Assembly: GCA_041946825.1 (NCBI GenBank)
Contig: JBHGBD010000028.1
Location: forward strand, 3,380 to 67,379
DNA length: 64,000 bases
From: CAZTHM01 sp041946825
Lineage (GTDB): Bacteria > Acidobacteriota > Terriglobia > UBA7540
Direction of reading: 5' to 3'
Both the position numbers and the translations under genes were made by a program. The notes below the pieces were generated by a model. The model worked only from the letters and a program-made list of their open reading frames with translations. It was not told the origin of the DNA and made no database searches. Positions 25,231 through 33,403 of the stretch are shown here, one piece after another (the stretch's first letter is position 1; the number at the start of each line of letters is the position of its first letter).

Positions 25231-26520
25231 TTATCCCTTGCGATACGCCTGCGGAACGTAGCCGGCTAATTTTTGCGGCGCAAAAATCCTTTGCAGTCGC
25301 GCGAAACGCTGCCGGCCGTCGACGAGCGGGATGGCGGGCCAGTGGTCGCCGATGAGCGGGCGCGCGTAGCGCACAAAATCATCGGTCACGTCGATGCGGT
25401 TGGGCGCAATCCATTTCTGCGGGAAGCTGCGCTCGGAATTCGCCACCTGCTCGAGCGGCACCTTGTCGTAGCGGACGTTATAGATTTCTCCCGGCTCGCG
25501 CAGGATCGTGCTCATAAACCCCGAGCCCTCCTGAACCGCTATCTGCACGGCCTTCTGTCCCAGCTTGTAGGCTTCGTCCAAATCCACCGTGGATGCGTAG
25601 ACCATGGTCGTGCGCTGGTCGGTGCCGGCCAGATTCCCGCGCGCCGCGCCTCGGGCCTTCAGGCCAACCTTATTCAGGTAGTTGACAACCACACGCTCGA
25701 CCGTCATTCCCGAAGACGAAAACATGGTGTGGCCAAAACTGTCCTTGACTTCGCCCACGCTTCCCACGTCGAACCCTTCGCTGACGACGACCACGCAGCG
25801 GCCGCGGCGTTTCAGCTCGTCGTTGACCAGATCGGCCATGGCCGGCAGCGTCAGCCCGGATTCGGCGAGATAAATCTGCAGCGGCATTTCGCGCTGCGGA
25901 TCGGCGAGCCGCGCTGCGGCGGGAATGAATCCGATCTTGCGTCCCATCGTCTGAATCACCAGCACGGGATCGGCGGGTGAGGAGCCGGCGTTCTCCTCGT
26001 TCGCGCCCTGAATCGAAAGCGCCCAGTAGCGCGCCACGCTGCCGTAGCCGGGCGTGTGGTCGATGAGCTTGAATTCGCTGTCGCCCACGTCGTTGTCGAT
26101 CGTCTTCGGACCGCCGACCGCCACGGCCTCCAGTCCGCGCTGCTGCGCGAGTTGCGCGATCTTGTGGGCGGTGTCCATCGAATCGTTTCCGCCGATGTAA
26201 AAGAAATAGCCGATATCGTGCGCGCGAAAGACTTCGAGGACGCGATCAAAATCTTCCGTCTGCCGGCTCTTGAGCTTGTAGCGGCAGGTGCCGATGCTGC
26301 CGGCCGCCGGCGTGACGCTGAGCAGCGCGATCTCTTCCGCGGGCTGCGCGGAGAGGTCCAACAATTCCTCCTTCAGCACGCCTTCGATGCCGTGGTAACC
26401 GGCATAAACGGTGCCGAACCAATCAGGAAAAGAGCGGCAGGCGTCGAGAATTCCGCGCAGGGTGTTATTGATGACGGGCGTCGGCCCGCCCGACTGAGCG
26501 ACGATGACGTTTTTGGACAT
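25231..26520 (-). CDS. 6-phosphofructokinase, probably PPi-dependent
   Basis: 429 residues of the PFK family. The phosphodonor site reads GGND (110-113) and PKTIDND (138-144). ATP-dependent enzymes normally have GGDGS and PGTIDND; an Asp at the first position and Lys at the second are the accepted markers of pyrophosphate use. Other conserved parts are QSGGPTPVINN at the N-terminus, TMGRKIGFI, and VVSEGFD. It is convergent with the epimerase (14 bp apart) and downstream of the LarA-like gene, so it may use a sugar phosphate from this pathway or serve general glycolysis. Its substrate is inferred from the family. Confidence 0.85.
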   Translation of the reverse strand: MSKNVIVAQSGGPTPVINNTLRGILDACRSFPDWFGTVYAGYHGIEGVLKEELLDLSAQPAEEIALLSVTPAAGSIGTCRYKLKSRQTEDFDRVLEVFRAHDIGYFFYIGGNDSMDTAHKIAQLAQQRGLEAVAVGGPKTIDNDVGDSEFKLIDHTPGYGSVARYWALSIQGANEENAGSSPADPVLVIQTMGRKIGFIPAAARLADPQREMPLQIYLAESGLTLPAMADLVNDELKRRGRCVVVVSEGFDVGSVGEVKDSFGHTMFSSSGMTVERVVVNYLNKVGLKARGAARGNLAGTDQRTTMVYASTVDLDEAYKLGQKAVQIAVQEGSGFMSTILREPGEIYNVRYDKVPLEQVANSERSFPQKWIAPNRIDVTDDFVRYARPLIGDHWPAIPLVDGRQRFARLQRIFAPQKLAGYVPQAYRKG

Positions 26521-26570
26521 GAGATGGCTCCGAAAAAGGGAATGATGGCGAGGGGTGGATCCGCTAGGTT

Positions 26571-26606
26571 GTCACCCTGAGCCCGCCGCGGCGGGCTCAG
26601 GATGAC
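26571..26606. repeat. GTCAYCCTGAGC palindrome, hairpin
   Basis: An almost perfect 36-bp palindrome: GTCACCCTGAGCCCGCCG pairs with CGGCGGGCTCAGGATGAC. It shares the GTCATCCTGAGC end with the element at 49764-49841. It lies in the 76-bp gap between the LarA-like and PFK genes and would form a strong hairpin in their transcript, without a T-run. Confidence 0.75.
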
Positions 26607-27901
26607 ACGGTCGAAGTTTGGCGACTCAAAACTTCCGAGGGGCTGCTTGATGCCCCCTTGACGCGATAGAGCATCTCGCCGGCGCGCGGAACGAGAAGGA
26701 TGCCTTCACTCTCCCGATCCCGCCATTCATCCAGCTTGATATCAGCAGGGTCAATATAGCCCAGGTTGATTCGCCTGCACCGCGCCTCCGAAATTCCGGT
26801 AGCAAGGTTTACCTGGATGCGCGGTGTCTCGACTCCGGTCGCCACGTCGTACGTACCCAGTCCTTTCACGTGGGTCGAGTGGGCGAGGATGCTGCCGGGG
26901 TAGCTTTTGAATTTGTCCCACTGTGCGAGGAAGTAATCACGGCAGTGGTAGCCGACCGCGTCGATCAGCTTGCCGTGGGTATAGCTGACCTCGTCGATAT
27001 GGGGCGCGTAAATCACCACTTCGCCGCCATCCGCAACGGCCGGCTCCATCTTGTACATGCCTTTCGCCGCCGTCCAGAGATCGTCATAGAGCCTGGGCAT
27101 CACGGAGAGGACCCGGCGGAAAGGCTTCTCCACGTAGACAATGTGCTTTTTTGCGGAGAGGGCGGAGGCAGCCTCCCAGGCGTCGTGAGGGGAGCCGAAA
27201 TAGATCCCCGCCAGTCCGTCGTAGGTTACCACGAGCGCGAAGCAGGCCGCGGGGCGGTCAATCATCGCGGCGGCGCGGTCGATCACCTGGCGGACAGGTG
27301 TGTAGCCCGACCCGATGATCTTGTAGTTGGTCATGACGGCGCCGAGCCAGTGCGTGAAGTTGATAATCTCGGCTGCCGCGATGCCCGGAAAGAAATACTT
27401 GTTTCCACCCGAAAAGCCCACGACCTCGTGCGGGAAGACGGGCCCGCAAATGATGATTTGGTCGTAGTCAAAAATCAGCTTGTTCAGCCGAACCGGAACT
27501 TCCTGGGACATCAGGCCGTCGGTGATTCGGGCGATCTCGCTTGCCGGGATGATCCCGAGCGTCGCGAGGCTGGCGGGATCGTCCCAACGATGATTATGGA
27601 TCCGAATTTTTCCGACTTGCCCGTTGACGACCTTCTGGCCGACGTGCTTCGTCAATTGCTCGTCGCTCATGGGCTGATGCGTACCGAGGGCGATGAGGAA
27701 ATCCACGGCTTTGGCGCGCGGCAGAAGAAATTCTTGAAACAGGCCAAACACCTGCGGGATGGGCATGGTTCGCGTGCCGTCGGGAATGATGATGAGCACA
27801 CGTTTGCCGTCAAGGTGGAGGGAATCCAGCCCCTGGCTGACGACCTCGCGAACCTCGTCGCCGGTCAGGTAACGGTCTGCAAAGCCTCTTCCGATTGCCA
27901 T
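26597..27901 (-). CDS. LarA-like nickel-pincer racemase/epimerase family protein
   Basis: 434 residues of the lactate-racemase (DUF2088) family. Motifs in order: PDGTRTMP (40-47), LGTHQPMS (72-79), NHRWDDP (103-109), PHEVVGFSGGNKYFFPG (157-173). His158, Lys168 and His184 have the same spacing as His174, Lys184 and His200 of Lactiplantibacillus LarA, where the Lys carries the nickel-pincer nucleotide and the His residues bind metal or act as bases. Family members racemise or epimerise diverse 2-hydroxy acids. Its position between a UxuB-type reductase and PFK suggests an aldonate or uronate substrate. Cofactor genes larB, larC and larE are not in the window. The last 10 bases overlap the hairpin repeat. 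Confidence 0.85.
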   Translation of the reverse strand: MAIGRGFADRYLTGDEVREVVSQGLDSLHLDGKRVLIIIPDGTRTMPIPQVFGLFQEFLLPRAKAVDFLIALGTHQPMSDEQLTKHVGQKVVNGQVGKIRIHNHRWDDPASLATLGIIPASEIARITDGLMSQEVPVRLNKLIFDYDQIIICGPVFPHEVVGFSGGNKYFFPGIAAAEIINFTHWLGAVMTNYKIIGSGYTPVRQVIDRAAAMIDRPAACFALVVTYDGLAGIYFGSPHDAWEAASALSAKKHIVYVEKPFRRVLSVMPRLYDDLWTAAKGMYKMEPAVADGGEVVIYAPHIDEVSYTHGKLIDAVGYHCRDYFLAQWDKFKSYPGSILAHSTHVKGLGTYDVATGVETPRIQVNLATGISEARCRRINLGYIDPADIKLDEWRDRESEGILLVPRAGEMLYRVKGASSSPSEVLSRQTSTVSS

Positions 27902-27920
27902 CTTATTTTTCTCCTGAAGC

Positions 27921-27954
27921 AGCGCCGATCCCGCTCAGAGCGGGACCGCCGCTA
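27921..27954. repeat. CCCGCTC-GAGCGGG palindrome, copy 3 of the TAGCGGC family
   Basis: Between two genes of the sugar-acid operon, GATCCCGCTC and GAGCGGGACC form a hairpin. Outer AGCGCCG and CGCCGCTA link it to the TAGCGGC elements at 7281 and 21212. It ends 1 bp before the stop codon of the UxuB-type gene. A related core lies at 29866-29886. Confidence 0.65.
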
Positions 27955-27955
27955 C

Positions 27956-28789
27956 TCAAACCCCGCTGTAGGCCGAAAAGCCCCCGTCAATCGGCACGAT
28001 GATGCCGGTGACAAACGCTGATGCCGGCGAGAGGAGCCAGAGGACGGTGCCCAGGAGATCCTCGCCTGTCCCGAAGCGGTTCATCGGCGTGTGGCTGATG
28101 ATGGCCTGCCCGCGTGGTGTCAACTCACCTGTCTTTTCGTCGTAGAGCAGAAACTTGTTCTGCACCGTCACGAAAAAGCCCGGTGCGATGGCGTTGACGC
28201 GGATCTTCGGCGAATATTCCTGCGCCATGTGCACGGCCAGCCATTGCGTGAAGTTGCTGACTCCAGCCTTGGCTGCTGAATAGGCCGGAATGCGAGTGAG
28301 CGGCCGGAACGAATTCATGGACGAAATATTGAGAATGATTCCCTTGCCCTTTTCCGCCATCAGCTTGCCGAAGACCTGACACGGAAGCATGGTTCCCAAA
28401 ATGTTGAGGTCGAAAACCCAGCGCACCGCGTCGGCGGGCAAATCGAAGAATGAAAGTTTCGGGCTGGTCGTCGCCTGGGGCTTATTGCCTCCCGCAGCGT
28501 TCAGCAGGCAATCGACGGTCCCAAATTTGGCGACGACAGCCGCGGCCGCCTGGCGCAAGCTGTCAACCTCCAGGACGTTACACTGAACGGCCATCACCTG
28601 TGTGGCAAGAGGCCCCAGGCGGTCGATGATACCTTTCACGGGATCGAGGACCAGATCGAGAATCGCCACGTTGGCGCCGCACCCGGCGAGGGCGCAGGCA
28701 ATGTCGCTGCCCAGCACCCCCGCGCCGCCCGTGACCACAACCGTTTGGCCCGTGAAATCATAAAAGCGCGTCAATTCTTTCAAGTCCAT
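27956..28789 (-). CDS. uxuB: D-mannonate oxidoreductase (fructuronate reductase), SDR type
   Basis: 277 residues, the size of the short-chain UxuB of Bacillus rather than the long-chain enterobacterial form. It reduces D-fructuronate to D-mannonate with NAD(P)H. The Rossmann motif TGGAGVLGSDIA is at about 21-32, NAAGGNKPQATT follows, and the SDR catalytic Ser, Tyr and Lys lie in NISSMNSF and YSAAKAG. The C-terminal VPIDGGFSAYSGV is typical. GGGGGA lies 9 bases before the ATG. It heads the minus-strand run to the LarA-like and PFK genes; a KduD-like SDR is divergent. Paired with the epimerase it completes tagaturonate-fructuronate-mannonate conversion. The SDR class is certain, the exact substrate likely. 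Confidence 0.8.
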   Translation of the reverse strand: MDLKELTRFYDFTGQTVVVTGGAGVLGSDIACALAGCGANVAILDLVLDPVKGIIDRLGPLATQVMAVQCNVLEVDSLRQAAAAVVAKFGTVDCLLNAAGGNKPQATTSPKLSFFDLPADAVRWVFDLNILGTMLPCQVFGKLMAEKGKGIILNISSMNSFRPLTRIPAYSAAKAGVSNFTQWLAVHMAQEYSPKIRVNAIAPGFFVTVQNKFLLYDEKTGELTPRGQAIISHTPMNRFGTGEDLLGTVLWLLSPASAFVTGIIVPIDGGFSAYSGV

Positions 28790-28868
28790 TCAGGATGTTC
28801 CCCCATGAGCCCGGTATGCATTGTTGGCGCCCTACCAGTCGAATTCGGCGAAGCATTGCTTCCCGTGA

Positions 28869-28878
28869 CATCGTATCA
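28869..28878 (-). promoter_or_regulatory. TGATACGATG element before uxuB
   Basis: The decamer TGATACGATG, read on the minus strand, lies 80 bp upstream of the UxuB-type gene. The same decamer is present in the promoter-like elements of the epimerase (23253-23262) and KduD-like (28970-28979) genes. It may be a shared -10 (TACGAT) or an operator. The -35 here (TTCCAT) is weak. Confidence 0.4.
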
Positions 28879-28948
28879 GAGGGCGTGCGAAAAATGGAAG
28901 GCCCGAAGCGCGTCAGGCCGGATCCCGGAGCGCGCTTTGCATCGGAGC

Positions 28949-28978
28949 TTGCCTCCGTTTTTTCGGGAGTGATACGAT
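28949..28978 (+). promoter_or_regulatory. Promoter-like element of the KduD-like SDR
   Basis: TTGCCT (28949-28954), 18 bases with a T6 run, then TACGAT (28973-28978). It is a close copy of the element before the epimerase gene and lies 35 bp before the GTG of the SDR, in the divergent gap with uxuB. Confidence 0.55.
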
Positions 28979-29013
28979 GGCGGCTCGGTCATCCACCCAA
29001 GGGGCAAAGCACT

Positions 29014-29799
29014 GTGTCTTTCTACAAAGGGCTCAGTTTGGAAGGGAAGCGCGCGCTGGTTTTTGGCGGCACCAGCGGGCTGGGAAAATCCATGGCTGTC
29101 GGCTTCGCTCAGGCAGGGGCCGACATCGTGCCGGTCAGCCGGCGCGCCGAAGAGGTCCGCAAGACGGCGGAGGAAATCCGCCGGCTCGGCCGTCAGGCGC
29201 TGGAAATCAACGCGGATGTTCTGCGCCGCGCGGACGTGCAGTGCGTCATCGACCGCACACTCACCGAGATGGGGCGAATCGATATCCTCGTGAACTCCGT
29301 GGGGGTGAATAAGCGCATTCCGTCGCTGGACATTGAGGATAAGGACTGGGATTTCATCATGGACACCAATCTGCGCGGGACGTGGCACACCTGCCAGATG
29401 GTGGGCCGGGTAATGAAAGAGCAGCGCTACGGGCGCATCATCAACATCGCGTCGATCGTCGGCCAGGTGAGCGCGCACGAAGCCGCGCCCTACTCGGCCG
29501 CCAAGGGCGGAGTGATCCAGCTTACGCGCAGCCTGGCGGCGGAGTGGGCGAAGTACAACGTCACCGTCAACGCCATCGCGCCGGGAGTTTTCGAGACGCC
29601 GCTCAACGTCAATATCGTGAATGAGCCGGGCCGCAAAGCCTCCATCATGGCGCATACGCCCATGCGGCGGTTTGGGAACCTGGAAGAGATTAAAGGCGCG
29701 GCGATCTTTCTGGCTTCAGACAGCGCCAGCTACGTTACCGGCGAAGTCCTCGCCGTGGATGGCGGCTTTCTGGCGCAGGGCATCGGCGACGGCGTCTGA
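29014..29799 (+). CDS. SDR oxidoreductase, KduD/gluconate 5-dehydrogenase-like
   Basis: 261 residues from the GTG at 29014, which has AAGGGG 9 bases before it. The open frame extends to 28795, but those 73 codons overlap the promoter and look non-coding. The SDR cofactor motif VFGGTSGLGKS is near residue 17, NSVGVNKR near 95, and the catalytic Ser-Tyr-Lys set in INIASIVG...YSAAKGG. It is closest in style to 2-dehydro-3-deoxy-gluconate or gluconate 5-dehydrogenases. It is divergent from uxuB and shares a promoter motif with the epimerase gene, which supports a role in hexuronate or keto-aldonate metabolism. Confidence 0.8.
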   Translation: MSFYKGLSLEGKRALVFGGTSGLGKSMAVGFAQAGADIVPVSRRAEEVRKTAEEIRRLGRQALEINADVLRRADVQCVIDRTLTEMGRIDILVNSVGVNKRIPSLDIEDKDWDFIMDTNLRGTWHTCQMVGRVMKEQRYGRIINIASIVGQVSAHEAAPYSAAKGGVIQLTRSLAAEWAKYNVTVNAIAPGVFETPLNVNIVNEPGRKASIMAHTPMRRFGNLEEIKGAAIFLASDSASYVTGEVLAVDGGFLAQGIGDGV

Positions 29800-29865
29800 G
29801 GCAGGTACGCGTGTTTCAACTTCAGGAACATGCCGAGATCCTTCGTGGTCCCGACAAGCAACGCC

Positions 29866-29886
29866 GGTCCCGCTCGGAGCGGGATC
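29866..29886. repeat. GGTCCCGCTC-GAGCGGGATC palindrome, copy 4
   Basis: A 21-bp palindrome in the gap between two converging genes (29800-29911). It has the same core as the element at 27921-27954. As a hairpin it could end or protect transcripts from either side. Confidence 0.65.
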
Positions 29887-29911
29887 AGGATGCCAGGTCC
29901 CGATTGAGCTT

Positions 29912-32900
29912 TCAGAATTTCCAATCGGTTGTGACGCGGACGGCGTTGCCGCGCAGCGGGCCAAGTCCCTGGGCGGTGTTGTAGTGGATATAGCCAACGC
30001 CGAAAGAGAAGTTGTCGTTCACCTTGAAGTTGAACGTGGGGCTGACAATCGAGGCGCGGGTCAGAGGCCCGCTCTTTTCGACCTTCTGCAATCCGATTCC
30101 TCCGTAGATGTCGTAGCTGACCGGCCCGGCCAGGGGGCCGTAGATCCGCCCGGTTACCAGATGCTGCTGGTACTCGCCGGGCGCAAAGAACCCTGTAAAC
30201 TGGTCGCGGTTGACCCCATTGAAACCGTACACGATACCCTTGTAGCCTCCATCGAGTGAAAACCGGCTCGAACTGACAATGACGCGGTTGAAATAAGCCG
30301 CGCCTACGTGTGCATCCCGTGTGTAGCGGGTTTGTCCGGCAAGCTCGCGCGAAACGTAATGCGCGAAGGTGTATTCAAGGCGCAGCGTGGTGCGTGGGGT
30401 GAAGGTGAAATTCACGGCCGGAATGAAGCGATCCACCATGAATCCCAGCCGGACCGACGTGGGAGTGTAGGTGACGGGCATACGGTCGACGTCCAGGTCG
30501 AAGGAAAGCTTATTGTTGAAGGCGTAGGTCCAGCCCGCCAGACCTACGATATCGAAGTCCGCCGAGTGGACCAGGAGGGGAACGGCGGGCATCGAGATTT
30601 CGGTTCCCGGGCCGAAACGGATCATGCCGATCCCGCCGCGAACCGAGAACTGGTCGCTGAAGCGAGTGAGTTGCCGGTAGAGAAACATTTGAGGCGCGAC
30701 GGCTCCGGTGATCCCGGTGGGAACCTGATTGCCGATCGGATCACGCGAGGGCCCGATGGGGCTGTTCGAGGGGAGCGCCGTATAGGAGAAATACGAAGTC
30801 GTGCGCGGCAGGAAGGAAAGTCCAATCGTGCCGCCATAGCTGAAGCTGCGCAAATCCTCGTTGGGGAGTCCGGAACGATCCCCGACGGAAGTCGGCGGGC
30901 CGATCTCGCGCGTGTAAGTGGCGACCGTGCTGAGCGTGATCCTCGACTCCTGGCGGATTCGCTGCCGCATGGCCGCCACGTCCGGGTTGTTGGGGAGGAT
31001 GTGATCCGCGCGGTCGAGCAGTTGCAGGCTCTGTTTCTTGTGGCGGCGCGCGTGCTCGATATTGGCCAGAAGGAAGACGGCGTCGAAGTTGTTGGGCTGC
31101 GCCTGGACAAGCTGCGATGTGGCGGCGTAAGCCTGAGGCATGTTCCCCTGGTAGTAGGCGATCTGCGCCTTCCCGTAGAGGGCGGTCGGGTCGTTTGGAT
31201 CCTGCTTTAACACCTCTTCGTAATTGCTGAGCGCCCCGGTCCGGTTTCCGGCGCGCATCTCCAGTTGCGCAAGCTCCGCGCGCGCTTCGCGATTCTGCGG
31301 CTGGGCCGCAAGGACGGCATTGAGCGACTGCCTTGCTCCGACGTCGTCTTTCAGGCGGATTTGAATGCGCGCGGCCTCCATTTGATAGTCCATGTTTGTG
31401 GGATTCTGTGCCAAGAGCTTCTGATAAGACGCCAGCGCCTGGTTGTCGTGTCCCGACCAAACGTACACGCGCGCCACGTTCTCAAGCGTGTCGGTGTCTT
31501 CGGGCGAATCCCGGAGAATTTCCTGATAGACCCTGATGGATTCGTCGTACTGCGTCTCGCGAGCCAAGAGCCTGGCCAATTCCTTCTTGGAGGCGCGGTC
31601 GCCCGGCTCTTGCTCGAGGACCTGCCGGTAAGCGCGGACGGCAGCGGGGAAATCGTTCATCTGCGCCAGAATGTAAGCGCGGCCCTTGAGCGCCACGAGG
31701 TCGTCAGGCTGGACGGCCAGGCGCTTGTCGAAATAAGACAGGAACTCCTGCGGCGGAGCATTCGGCGCGGGGCGTAGCGACGCCCACTTGGCCTCTTCCT
31801 CGGCGGCGGCGATGTTTTTCAACGCCACCTGGTTCTGAGAATCATTGGGCTGTTTTGCCGCAAGGGCCTGGAAGATCCTGCGCGAGGCGTCGAATTGCCC
31901 CTGCCAGAATAAGACGTAAGCTTTCCCTTGCAGCGCGTCATAGTTGTCCGGCGAAGTCTTCAGCACGTCGTCGTACCGCGCGCCCGCCTCATCGTATTTT
32001 CCGTTGGCAGCCAGGGCCACGGCCAGCCCGATTCCTGCGGTTGAGCTGCGCGGGTCCAACTGAAACGCCTTCTGGAACGGCTCGACGGCCTCGGAAGCTC
32101 GATTGGCGCGCAGCAGTGTCGAGCCCAGCTCCGTCAGAGCCTCCTGCGATTTGGGGTTCCGCTGAAGGAAATGGTTGTACTGGGTTGCGGCCTCGGAAAA
32201 CTGCTGGCAGAGGACGAGCGAGCGGGCGACGCGCAGTTCCGTCGCATTATCGTTGGGATCAATTTCGAGCAGCCGGCGGCCAAAGGAAACGCTTTCCGAG
32301 CAGCGGGCCGACGTGGCGGTCGCCTCGGTCAAGGCGCGCAGGGCCATCACATCCTTGGGATCTCTCTGCAGACGCTGGCGATAGACCGCCTCGGCTCGGG
32401 CGGGTTCGCCCGCGGTGCGCGCCTCGGCCAACTCCTTCTCTTGTAGCGCGGCCTCCGCTTGTCCAAGCCCGCGGGCGATGTCGGCGTCGCGCGGGAAGCG
32501 CTGGCTGAGTTGCAGGAACAGGTCTCGCGCCTCCTGGTGCCGGCCCATCCAAAGCAGTACGAAGGCTTTGCCCGTCAAGGCCTCGCCATTGTTCGCATCC
32601 TGTTTGAGGACGCGATCGTAAAGGCGCAGGGCCTCCTCCCTTTGGTTTTGCCAGGCGGAGAGCCGAGCCAGCCCGAGGAGCGCCAGGGAATAGTCGGGAT
32701 TGGACGTCAACACGATCCGATATTGCTCTTGAGCCTGGGTGTAATTCTTCTCGCGGACGTACAGATCGCCCATGCGAGCCCGCGCTTCCAGGTCTCCGGG
32801 ATTGCGTTGCAGGTAGGCGTCGTAAGACTCTTTGGCTTGCGGAATGCGGTCGGCGGCAGCGTAGGCTTCGCCGGCCTTCTTCCAGGCGATGGCGAGGCCG

Positions 32901-33358
32901 TTGGGTCGCTGGGCCATTTTCTGGTAGAGCGCCCCGGCATCGGCGGGGCGGCCCAGTCCGACCAGGCAGAGTGCCAGGTAGTCGGCCACCTCCAGCGAGT
33001 TGGGATTGAGTTTGTGGGCCATCTCGTAGTAACTCGCGGCCTGGGCATAGCCACGCGGACCGCGCATGTAGAAGCAGTAGGCGAGGTTTTTGAGGATGTC
33101 GAAGTTGTCAGGGAAGGAGGGGAGAACCTCCTGGTAGTACTCGCGCGCGGCTTCGTAATCCCTCTGCAGAAAGAGAGTGTGGGCAGTCTGGAGGAGTTCA
33201 ATAGGCGTACGCTTGCCCGAGGGTTTTTGCGCGGCCGCCTGCGCCATGGCGCGGGGCACGGCGGCGAACGCGGCCAACAGCAGGACGGCTCCGGCGGCGC
33301 GACGCAGGAATGAACCTCGCATTCCCATACGGAACAGCACTGGTATTCGAACGCTCAA
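29912..33358 (-). CDS. Giant TPR protein with C-terminal outer-membrane barrel (BcsC/PgaA-like)
   Basis: 1148 residues. An N-terminal signal peptide (LRRAAGAVLLLAAFAAVP) is followed by more than a dozen TPR units to about residue 830 (for example YDEAGARYDDVLKTSPDNYDALQGKAYVLF; AAVRAYRQVLEQEPGD). The last 300 residues alternate in beta-strand fashion (FSYGGTIGLSFLPRTTSYFSYTA, TLRLEYTFAHYVSRE) and end in TDWKF, a C-terminal Phe as in outer-membrane porins. Periplasmic TPRs plus barrel is the plan of BcsC, PgaA and AlgK-AlgE, which export polysaccharide. The TTG start has GGGGAG 7 bases upstream. It is the last gene of the five-gene operon, 45 bp after the phosphatase-like gene. Confidence 0.82.
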   Translation of the reverse strand: MSVRIPVLFRMGMRGSFLRRAAGAVLLLAAFAAVPRAMAQAAAQKPSGKRTPIELLQTAHTLFLQRDYEAAREYYQEVLPSFPDNFDILKNLAYCFYMRGPRGYAQAASYYEMAHKLNPNSLEVADYLALCLVGLGRPADAGALYQKMAQRPNGLAIAWKKAGEAYAAADRIPQAKESYDAYLQRNPGDLEARARMGDLYVREKNYTQAQEQYRIVLTSNPDYSLALLGLARLSAWQNQREEALRLYDRVLKQDANNGEALTGKAFVLLWMGRHQEARDLFLQLSQRFPRDADIARGLGQAEAALQEKELAEARTAGEPARAEAVYRQRLQRDPKDVMALRALTEATATSARCSESVSFGRRLLEIDPNDNATELRVARSLVLCQQFSEAATQYNHFLQRNPKSQEALTELGSTLLRANRASEAVEPFQKAFQLDPRSSTAGIGLAVALAANGKYDEAGARYDDVLKTSPDNYDALQGKAYVLFWQGQFDASRRIFQALAAKQPNDSQNQVALKNIAAAEEEAKWASLRPAPNAPPQEFLSYFDKRLAVQPDDLVALKGRAYILAQMNDFPAAVRAYRQVLEQEPGDRASKKELARLLARETQYDESIRVYQEILRDSPEDTDTLENVARVYVWSGHDNQALASYQKLLAQNPTNMDYQMEAARIQIRLKDDVGARQSLNAVLAAQPQNREARAELAQLEMRAGNRTGALSNYEEVLKQDPNDPTALYGKAQIAYYQGNMPQAYAATSQLVQAQPNNFDAVFLLANIEHARRHKKQSLQLLDRADHILPNNPDVAAMRQRIRQESRITLSTVATYTREIGPPTSVGDRSGLPNEDLRSFSYGGTIGLSFLPRTTSYFSYTALPSNSPIGPSRDPIGNQVPTGITGAVAPQMFLYRQLTRFSDQFSVRGGIGMIRFGPGTEISMPAVPLLVHSADFDIVGLAGWTYAFNNKLSFDLDVDRMPVTYTPTSVRLGFMVDRFIPAVNFTFTPRTTLRLEYTFAHYVSRELAGQTRYTRDAHVGAAYFNRVIVSSSRFSLDGGYKGIVYGFNGVNRDQFTGFFAPGEYQQHLVTGRIYGPLAGPVSYDIYGGIGLQKVEKSGPLTRASIVSPTFNFKVNDNFSFGVGYIHYNTAQGLGPLRGNAVRVTTDWKF

Positions 33359-33403
33359 TGTCTCTCTCCCCTGTTCTGCAATCGAATCTTCATTGACCGG
33401 CGC

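Noticed and set aside
28795..29013. N-terminal extension of the KduD-like SDR
   Set aside because: The in-frame 73 codons cover the promoter element and precede the conserved SDR start; the GTG at 29014 has a ribosome site.
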